Positions 25,676 to 32,900 of a DNA stretch of 64,000 nt are shown here, one piece after another. Below the pieces are notes generated by a model, which was not told where the DNA came from, did no database searches, and saw only the letters and a list, made by a program, of their open reading frames with translations. Source of the stretch: Brevibacillus laterosporus DSM 25 (GTDB lineage Bacteria > Bacillota > Bacilli > Brevibacillales > Brevibacillaceae). The stretch's first letter is position 1. Each line of letters starts with the position of its first letter. The DNA lies in contig NZ_CP017705.1 in NCBI RefSeq assembly GCF_002706795.1, positions 62,001 to 126,000 of the forward strand. The letters are read 5' to 3'. Made by a program: the position numbers and the translations under genes.

Positions 25676-27307
25676 TCACTTAAAATCAATGGTAGTGAAA
25701 GGCACCTCGTATTCTTGAGGCAAGAAATTAACACCGCTCATATTTTTATGATAAACCGCTATATTAGACTGATAAGAAATTGGTAAGTAAGCAGCCTGTT
25801 CGTGCAATGTAGTTAAAATATCTTTATATAGCTTCATTCTGTGTGCTTCGTCTGTACTTACTAATACTCCCTTGATTTTTCCATCTAATTCTTTCTTATC
25901 TGGTAGCCCTAATAGAGCTTTGTAATCCGGACTTCCACCTTCGGAAGGTGTTGTTATAGCAGATAAATAGGAATGCGGATCAAACGGGACACCCCAGCTA
26001 GCCGTAAATAATAAATCAAAACTGCCTTCACTCGCTGTAGCCCAAAAATTCTCTTCTTCCTTACTAGTCAACTTAATATCGATCCCCAATTTGCTAAACT
26101 CACCTTGAACATATTCCGCTATTGCCTTCTGAATGTTGTCTGAACTAATAAACATCAATTCCAGTTGTAATGTTTCTCCATCCTTCTCCCGAAATGGTTT
26201 TCCATTTACTTGTTTCCATCCCGCTTCATCCAATAACTGTTTCGCTTTTTCTTCATCGTGTTCATACGGTTTCACATCAATTTTTGTGTAAGGAATGGTA
26301 GGTGCAAACAAAGTGTCAGCTTTTCTTTCCGTCCCGTAAAAGATATGATCGATCACAGCCTGCTTATTAAAAGCATGCTGGATAGCTAACCGTAATTTGC
26401 GGTCTTTGAGCGCTTCTCTGTTCGTATTAAAAAGTAGTGCCCTTGTAGCTGTAGGTTCTGATAATTTAGTTTCATATTTTCCTGAGTCCTTCAGAAATCG
26501 GAACGAATCTTGGCTAATGACCCCGTTACCAAAAATAAGATCGATTTCCTTTTTCTCAAAAGCTAATACTCTAGACTCACCGTCAGGAATGACTTTAACA
26601 ATCACCTTGTCGACTTTCGGTTTAGCTCCCCAATACTTTTCGTTTCTTGTAAAGACAGCCTTTTCATTTTTCGTATATTCGCTTAGCACCCACGGCCCTG
26701 TGCCAATCGGAGCCTTGAGTCCGTCTTTAAATGTGTTTTGACTGTCAGGAAAGGCAGCTTCTCCTACAAATCGTAAAGGTCTGATGTACGTAAGCTCTTG
26801 AAGAGTTGGGTAATATGGTTTTTTCAAATTCAGTTTAAACGTAAATTCGTCAACTACTTCTGTGCTTTTAATTTGGTTTATTAATTCCATCCATTCATGT
26901 TGTGGGGCATTAGCTAAAACGGTATCAAAATTCTTCTTGACGATTGTAGCATTAAATAGTGAGCCATCAGAAAATGTAACATCTTTCCTTAGGTGAAACA
27001 CATATTCTTTTCCATCTTTTGATACATCCCAGCTTTGGGCCAGCCAGGGCTTAAGTTCTCCACCTTCACCGTAGTAAACAAGAGATTCATATACCATAGC
27101 TTGTGAGAACCATTGATTCGGAAAATACGTATGCGGATTTAAATCGCCAATATCTCCGGACCAGGAAAACGTAAGAGCTTTTGAATGATCTTGATTTGAT
27201 ATATTTACTTGATCTTTTGTTGTATTACCGCAACCAGCGATCATGATTGTTAGAATCGCTAGTAGTCCAATAAAAGTAGGGATAAATGTAGATCGTTTTA
27301 AAAACAT
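25676..27307 (-). CDS. Extracellular solute-binding lipoprotein (SBP family 5, NikA/OppA/DppA-like)
   Basis: 543 residues. The lipoprotein signal peptide ends in the lipobox IAGC near residue 26. The body has family-5 hallmarks: HLRKDVTFSDGSLFNATIVKKNFD, FTRNEKYWGAKPKVDKVIVKVIPD and RLAIQHAFNKQAVIDHIFYG. Family-5 proteins bind peptides, nickel-histidine or other metal chelates, or sugars. The cobalamin riboswitch just upstream makes cobalt, nickel or a corrinoid-related ligand the leading guess, which the sequence itself does not prove. First gene of the five-gene importer operon. Confidence 0.87.
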   Translation of the reverse strand: MFLKRSTFIPTFIGLLAILTIMIAGCGNTTKDQVNISNQDHSKALTFSWSGDIGDLNPHTYFPNQWFSQAMVYESLVYYGEGGELKPWLAQSWDVSKDGKEYVFHLRKDVTFSDGSLFNATIVKKNFDTVLANAPQHEWMELINQIKSTEVVDEFTFKLNLKKPYYPTLQELTYIRPLRFVGEAAFPDSQNTFKDGLKAPIGTGPWVLSEYTKNEKAVFTRNEKYWGAKPKVDKVIVKVIPDGESRVLAFEKKEIDLIFGNGVISQDSFRFLKDSGKYETKLSEPTATRALLFNTNREALKDRKLRLAIQHAFNKQAVIDHIFYGTERKADTLFAPTIPYTKIDVKPYEHDEEKAKQLLDEAGWKQVNGKPFREKDGETLQLELMFISSDNIQKAIAEYVQGEFSKLGIDIKLTSKEEENFWATASEGSFDLLFTASWGVPFDPHSYLSAITTPSEGGSPDYKALLGLPDKKELDGKIKGVLVSTDEAHRMKLYKDILTTLHEQAAYLPISYQSNIAVYHKNMSGVNFLPQEYEVPFTTIDFK

Positions 27308-27361
27308 ATTTTCTCACCTTTATCTATAAATTGAATTATTCCAAAAATGTTAAAACACAAA

Positions 27362-27440
27362 AAAACATTGCCAACCAGATTAAAAAGGTCAGAAATGCCT
27401 ATTGTTTAAGAACAATTTGGTCTTCTAGCATTCTAACACC
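27362..27440 (-). terminator. Candidate expression-platform terminator of the cobalamin riboswitch
   Basis: On the minus strand AATGC...ACCAAATT can pair imperfectly with AATCTGGT...GCAATG and is followed by seven T residues, between the aptamer and the start of the binding-protein gene. The stem has an internal loop and a mismatch, so this is tentative. Confidence 0.35.
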
Positions 27441-27477
27441 TCCCTATTTCCCCGTAGGTCTAACAGTATTTTTAGAA

Positions 27478-27640
27478 TAGGCAGGTCTTCTGACTTAGGT
27501 TCATCATCTCCATGCGTCTTCCCAGATATGATCCAGTGACTTTTTTGCATAAGACTCCCCTTACAGCGGCGGGACCGTGCCGGATTCACACCGGCTTCCC
27601 TTTTAAGTATTTGCTATGAAACAAATACACCCATTCCAAT
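27478..27640 (-). promoter_or_regulatory. Cobalamin (AdoCbl) riboswitch
   Basis: The minus strand carries the B12-box region GCCGGTGTGAATCCGGCACG, followed by GTCCCGCCGCTGTAAGGGGA. Upstream is a stem-loop (GTATTTG...CAAATAC) and downstream CACTG...GGGAAGACG and AGTCAGAAGACCTGCCT. These are the conserved core and P1/P2 parts of the class. It lies in the leader of the five-gene Nik/Opp-type importer, 170 bases before the binding-protein start. High cobalamin should switch the operon off. A perfect TATAAT box lies about 80 bases upstream, with a poor -35. Confidence 0.95.
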
Positions 27641-27762
27641 CCCATATGTAGTTTTTATGGAAATATTCACTTTATGCCATTAATTTGAAATTAGGACAAA
27701 AAGTTTACCTAGAACAAATTATATTCGTTATTCCAAGTTTATGCTATATCAAATTAAGCTCC

Positions 27763-27812
27763 TAAAAAAACATTGCCAAAGCATGTCCGATTGAACAGCT
27801 TTAGCAATGTTA
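27763..27812 (-). terminator. Terminator after the nitroreductase gene
   Basis: On the minus strand AACATTGCTAAAGCT pairs with GCTTTGGCAATGTT and is followed by a T-run. It lies just after the nitroreductase stop and protects the riboswitch region. Confidence 0.9.
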
Positions 27813-27816
27813 TAAC

Positions 27817-28440
27817 TTACATACCGTTGTAGCTTACAAACTCCCCATTCGGCTTACGATAGCCACGTGGACGTTGACTTGATATCTTTTCTTTTCCAAT
27901 AGTAATCATCATTACTGTTTCATATCCATCAGGAATTTCTAAAATTTCTTTAATAGCATTTGGATCAAACCCAATCATCGGGCACGTATCCCATCCTTTA
28001 TCTTTTGCCGATAGCATGAACAACATGGCAGAAAGACTCGCATTGCGAATTGCATCTTCCTTCATAAATGACTCGCCATTGCCCTCATATACCCCTGTAA
28101 CTGTCTCAATTGTACGATCTAGCTCTTGTTTACTCAAAATTCCGAGATGGTGCATTCCTTCATTTATTTTTTCCACTCCTTGATAAGCGTAACGATTCCC
28201 CAACACCAAAATGACTGCTGAAGATGTATGTACTTTATACTGCTTGCAAGATTCATAAATCTTTTCTTTCAAGACGGGATCAGTTACGACTAGGTAGTGT
28301 GTATGTTGAAGATTAAAAGCAGAAGGAGCATATTTAACTAAAGTAAAGATCTCTTCAAGATCAGATTGGGTAATTTCTACCCCATCAATGAAATTATTTG
28401 CGGAACGCCGACTTTTCACTAGGTTTGTAAAATCGCTCAT
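27817..28440 (-). CDS. Nitroreductase family flavoprotein (MhqN-like)
   Basis: 207 residues from the ATG at 28440, with AGAGGAA 7 bases upstream. The FMN-binding start SRRSANNFIDGVEIT and APSAFNLQHTHYLVV are clear. The C-terminal half carries DTCPMIGFDPNAIKEILEIPDG and the phosphate-contact end RPRGYRKP. It should reduce nitro or quinone compounds with NAD(P)H. Its neighbours, a DoxX-like protein and a MarR regulator, match the B. subtilis mhq quinone-stress set (MhqN, MhqP, MhqR), so an electrophile detoxification role is likely. Confidence 0.87.
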   Translation of the reverse strand: MSDFTNLVKSRRSANNFIDGVEITQSDLEEIFTLVKYAPSAFNLQHTHYLVVTDPVLKEKIYESCKQYKVHTSSAVILVLGNRYAYQGVEKINEGMHHLGILSKQELDRTIETVTGVYEGNGESFMKEDAIRNASLSAMLFMLSAKDKGWDTCPMIGFDPNAIKEILEIPDGYETVMMITIGKEKISSQRPRGYRKPNGEFVSYNGM

Positions 28441-28477
28441 GTAATTTCCTCTTCTCATTGTATGTATCGTAATGGTT

Positions 28478-28534
28478 ACAGGGGAGGAAAGAACAGTGTT
28501 TTCACTACACTTACTCGCTCCCCTGTCTTTTTTG
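28478..28534. other. Long hairpin in the leader of the nitroreductase gene
   Basis: ACAGGGGAG (28478-28486) pairs with CTCCCCTGT (28518-28526), with an inner AGTG/CACT pairing in the loop. A T-run follows on the plus strand only. On the minus strand it lies about 40 bases before the nitroreductase start, in its leader. It could be a plus-strand terminator or an mRNA structure. Confidence 0.45.
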
Positions 28535-28688
28535 TGCCTACTTGATTTTATTTTGCTTTAATCTGTTTGATTCTTGCCTGATTAGGCCTTATTCTGACCT
28601 ATATCTCTTGGCATTGTCTTCATGTACAACATTATCATACAATAGAGCAAGTGAATCTGGATACTACTCACTTTTTACAGATCATATC

Positions 28689-29075
28689 TTATGCGAATAA
28701 AGCATATGCACCTGGTCCAATCAATGCAACCCCGATAGCCACCGCAAGCAATACTAGATTGTATTCCATACCGTTTTGCGTAATCCACAATCCATTTTTT
28801 CCATGTACAGTAAAAATAGCGATCAGCATAGTTACAGCGATTAGTGCTCCCCCTACCCAAGTAAACACACCAGACGCAAAGAGCAATCCTCCAACAATCT
28901 CACTGGCGCCTGCCATAAATGCCATCAACAAGCCGGGTTTCACACCGATAGATTCTAACCACCCTGCTGTTCCCTTTAAGCCATGCCCACCAAACCATCC
29001 AAATAATTTCTGTGTACCATGACCAATAAATAAAAGCCCCACAACTAATCGAATAAGTAAAAGTCCTGCATCCAT
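28689..29075 (-). CDS. DoxX family membrane protein (MhqP-like)
   Basis: 128 residues with four membrane segments. The start at 29075 has AAGGAGG 7 bases upstream; the in-frame ATG at 29120 overlaps the putative operator and is rejected. The family pattern [31 protein letters not shown] and [16 protein letters not shown] is plain. DoxX proteins of this group accompany nitroreductases and thiol-stress genes. A palindromic operator sits 37 bases upstream. Confidence 0.87.
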   Translation of the reverse strand: MDAGLLLIRLVVGLLFIGHGTQKLFGWFGGHGLKGTAGWLESIGVKPGLLMAFMAGASEIVGGLLFASGVFTWVGGALIAVTMLIAIFTVHGKNGLWITQNGMEYNLVLLAVAIGVALIGPGAYALFA

Positions 29076-29111
29076 TTTCTTTTCCTCCTTAGGAATATGT
29101 TTTATTTTGAG

Positions 29112-29129
29112 TATCTCCAATTAAAGATA
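29112..29129. promoter_or_regulatory. MhqR-like operator upstream of the doxX gene
   Basis: TATCTCCAATTAAAGATA is an imperfect 18-base palindrome of the form TATCT-N8-AGATA. It matches the recalled B. subtilis MhqR box (TATCTCGAATTCGAGATA) at the outer half-sites. A second copy lies before the MarR gene. Confidence 0.6.
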
Positions 29130-29181
29130 TATGAGAAAGATGGATAATATGCTTCTTTTTATTATCACATCTGTTTTGCTA

Positions 29182-29673
29182 CTACTTATCTGCAAAATTC
29201 ATTTGGGCTGACTTCCCCAGCTTTTTCAACAAAGTAATGGTAATCTCTTTTTCTTCAGGAGAAAGCCCACTAAGTGCTTCTGCTAGCTTTTCTTGATGTT
29301 TCGGAAAAATCTCTTGGAGAAATTGCTCCCCTTCTTGTGTTAATTCCGCATAGATAACTCGTCGATCATTCGGACAGGGCTTACGAAGCAAATAACCTTT
29401 TTTTTCCAGCTTATCCACCACATAAGTAATATTGCCACTAGAGATTAAAATCTTGTCACCAATTTGCTGAAGAGGCTGTCTGCCTTTATGAAATAACAAT
29501 TCTAGAACACCAAATTCAGTAGGGTTTAATCCATATTGTCGAATATCTTTCTGAACGTGAGCAGACGTCCAGTTAAATGCACGGGATAACACAACGAACA
29601 AATGAAGGGATTGCTCTTGATTTTTATTTGAATCTGTTATCAGGTCCATTTGCTTTCCCTGTTTGTTCAGCAT
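29182..29673 (-). CDS. MarR family regulator (MhqR-like)
   Basis: 163 residues with a winged-helix core. Recognition region: LQQIGDKILISSGNITYVVDKLEKKGYLLRKPCPNDRRVIYAELTQEGEQFL. The opening LHLFVVLSRAFNWTSAHVQKDIRQYGLNPTEFGVLELLFHKG resembles B. subtilis MhqR, which senses quinones and represses mhq genes. AAAGGAG lies 8 bases before the ATG at 29673. A perfect 18-base palindrome lies 69 bases upstream, consistent with autorepression. Confidence 0.85.
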   Translation of the reverse strand: MLNKQGKQMDLITDSNKNQEQSLHLFVVLSRAFNWTSAHVQKDIRQYGLNPTEFGVLELLFHKGRQPLQQIGDKILISSGNITYVVDKLEKKGYLLRKPCPNDRRVIYAELTQEGEQFLQEIFPKHQEKLAEALSGLSPEEKEITITLLKKLGKSAQMNFADK

Positions 29674-29741
29674 TTTGTTTTCTCCTTTCTTTTTATTTCT
29701 TACCTTTTACAAAATACATTTCAATATGTCTCATTTTTTGA

Positions 29742-29759
29742 TATCTTAAATTTAAGATA
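29742..29759. promoter_or_regulatory. Perfect palindromic operator upstream of the MarR gene
   Basis: TATCTTAAATTTAAGATA is a perfect 18-base palindrome with the same TATCT/AGATA half-sites as the site before doxX. The probable ligand is the adjacent MarR protein. Confidence 0.65.
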
Positions 29760-29928
29760 AATGAAGAATACCCTATTTTTTTTACGTTGTCAACTAGTAA
29801 ACTAAAAAAATATTAAATGAACAACGTAGAAGTTTGGGTTGATTATAGCTGGAACACTCTTGCTGGTTCCATGTTATCGGCTAAACAGAGAAAGACGTAT
29901 TAGCTTGCGAGCATATTACAAAAGATAA

Positions 29929-29961
29929 GGGACACAAACAGGTAATAATCGTTTGTGCCCC
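29929..29961 (-). terminator. Terminator of the biosynthetic gene cluster
   Basis: On the minus strand GGCACAAACG pairs with CTGTTTGTGTCC after the last NRPS stop, followed by a broken T-run. It marks the left end of the cluster. Confidence 0.65.
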
Positions 29962-29967
29962 CAGGTT

Positions 29968-32900
29968 TTATTTTTTCATAGGCGTCTTGGCTTCGCTATT
30001 AGTTGGTTCTTTTTGTTCTATAAAGGCTGCTAATGCTTGGATCGTTCGGTGTTCATAGACAACCAGATCATCGGAGATTAATCCATCTTCCTCCATCTCT
30101 AAGTCGAGAGTAACAGCAAGTAATGAGTTTCCCCCAAGCTCAAAGAAATCCTCGTTTGTGCCTACTTGTTCAACTTTCAGGACACGTTTCCAAATTTCCA
30201 TGAGCTTCATTTCTAATACGGTGTTGGGTTCTTCTCCTTCTCGGTTCCTTGGAGTGAAAAGTAAAGCTTCATCCTGAAGTGCACGTCGATTTACTTTTCC
30301 ACTGGTCGTTAAGGGAAGCTTATCCAGTGTCATGAAATGAGCTGGAATCATAAAGCTCGGAAGCTGTTTTCTCAGATGTTCCTTTATCTCGCTCATATCG
30401 ATTGGATTTGCGGTAATGATATATGCCACTAGCTGTTTATTTCCAAGTGAGTCATCTTTATCTAGTACGACAGCGTCAGCTATCCCTTCATAGGAGCGAA
30501 GTCTTGTTTCGATTTCTTCCAATTCAATACGGTATCCGCGGATTTTCACCTGATGATCAATTCGACCTAAAAATTCGATATTTCCGTCAGGTAGCCATCT
30601 TGCTAAATCCCCTGTCCGGTACATCTTCTCACTAGCTGCAAACGGGTTAGATACGAACTTTTCTTCATTCAATTCAGGCTGATTCAAATATCCTCTCGCC
30701 ACGCCTGCCCCAGCAATAAACAATTCTCCCACGATCCCGATTGGCTCCAATTGAGTAGACTCATTCATCACATAAACCTGCACGTTTTGAATCGGTTTGC
30801 CGATTGGCAATGTACTATACTCTCCTGCTTTTTTTAGAGGAAAGCGGGTAGCGATGACTGTTGCCTCTGTAGGGCCATAGAGATTATCAAGCGTAACATT
30901 CTTTGTAAGGGTGTAGAATTGCTCTACGACGTCGTGCGAAATTGCCTCACCGGCTACCAGTACGTATTTCAACTTAGTAAGAGCCGCTATTGACTCTTCG
31001 TGAATCGAGTTGAGGAATACTTTAAACATGGAGGGAACAAAGTTGACAAGTGCTACATTATGAGACTCAAGAACACGCAGGATACTCTTAGGATTTCGGT
31101 GTCCACCCGGTTCAAGAATCACCAGTGAACCTCCAGAAATGAACCAGCCAAATAGTTCGAGCACTGATACGTCAAAGGTATACGGCGTCTTTAAGAGATA
31201 AGCATCGTCTACTGCCATTGGATAATCCTTCTGCATGGCAAATAGATAGTTAACGATGCTGCCATGCTCGATCATGACTCCCTTTGGTCTTCCAGTAGAA
31301 CCAGATGTGTAAAGGATATAGGCGAGGCTGTCCGCTGTAGATATCGTCTCAAGATTTGCTGTGTCTCCCTCATAAAGAGCTTCGTTGTTAAGATCAAGAA
31401 TAGGTCCCATAAAAGCAATGGTATCAATATGTTTTGTTTCCGTTACTAAAACCTGCGCTTTGCTATCCGCAAGAATATAGTGTGCATGCTCCGCTGGGTA
31501 GTCAGGATCGATTGCTACATAAGCAGCACCTGCTTTCATCACTGCCAGAATTCCTAGAATCATTTCTACCGAACGGTCAAAACGTAAACCAACCACTTCT
31601 TCTCTTCCAATCCCTAAGCCACGTAATTTTCTTGCTAATTGGTTCGCTCGTTCGTTCACAAACTCATACGTGTATGTTTGATTTTCAAAGATGAGAGCAG
31701 TCTGCTTCGGATTGCGTTTCGCTTGTTCTTCGAATAATTGATGCACCTGTTTATCTTTAGGATAATCTTCTCTAGTATTGTTGAATTGATAAAGAATCTT
31801 GTCTTTCTCTGCTTGGGTTAGGAGCTCTATTTCAGAAAGGTTGATACTTGGATTGCGAAGGATTTGGGCTATGATCGCCAAAAAGTGATTAACCATTCTC
31901 TCAATGGTCTCCTGCTTAAACAATTTCGTCACGTATTCTACGTGGAACAAAAGCCCATCCTTTTCTTGAAAAAACTCAAATGTAATGTCAAATTTAGATG
32001 TTTTGTGTTTATAGTCAAAGGGTGTAAAGGTAAGTGTGTTAGCTTGAGTATGGTAGGAAGGAATATTCTGCATAATTAGCATCGTATCAAATAAAGGATT
32101 ACGGCTGTTATCACGTTCCAACTGAAGCTTCTTAATTAGTTCTTCAAATGGATACTCTTGATTCTCATATGCTTGCAGGGCATTTTCTTTTACTTCCTGT
32201 AGAAAAAGACTAAACGGTTTATCTTGGTGTAGGCTGTTTTTCATTGCCAATGTATTGACAAACATTCCAACCATTTGTTCCGTATCTGCGTGGACACGTC
32301 CAGCAATAGGCGAACCAACAATGATCTCTGTTTGTTTTGTATATTTGTGAAGGAGAACATTATAAGCGGCTAGTAAAACGATATACAAGGTAGTCCCTGT
32401 TGATTCGGTAAAATCACTCAACTGCTTCGCGAGTGAATCGGGAATACGTTGAATAACACGGTTACCATCGAAGCTTTGTTTTGCTAATCTAGGGAAATCA
32501 GTAGGCAGTTGCAGAATCGGAATTTCGCCTTCAAAAGTCTTTAACCAGAAGGCTTCCTGATTCCCCACCTCATCACTTTCCATGCGCTTGCGTTGCCATG
32601 CCGCGTAATCCTTATATTGGATGGACATGGGAGAAAGCTCCTCTTGGGCGTAAAGCTTGATAAAATCTTGCTGCAAGATTATCATTGAAACTCCATCTGA
32701 AATAACATGGTGCATATCAAAAAGTAGCAAATGGCGGTATTCGTTGAGCTTTACTAACCCGACCCGAAGTAAAGGGGCTTCGCGTAAATCAAAGGGGCGA
32801 ATGAACTCGTCAATGATCGATTCGATTTGCTCTTCCGTTGTTTCCTGAAACCAGACGTCAATCGTAGCATGATCCTGCACTTTTTGCACTGGCTCTCCAT

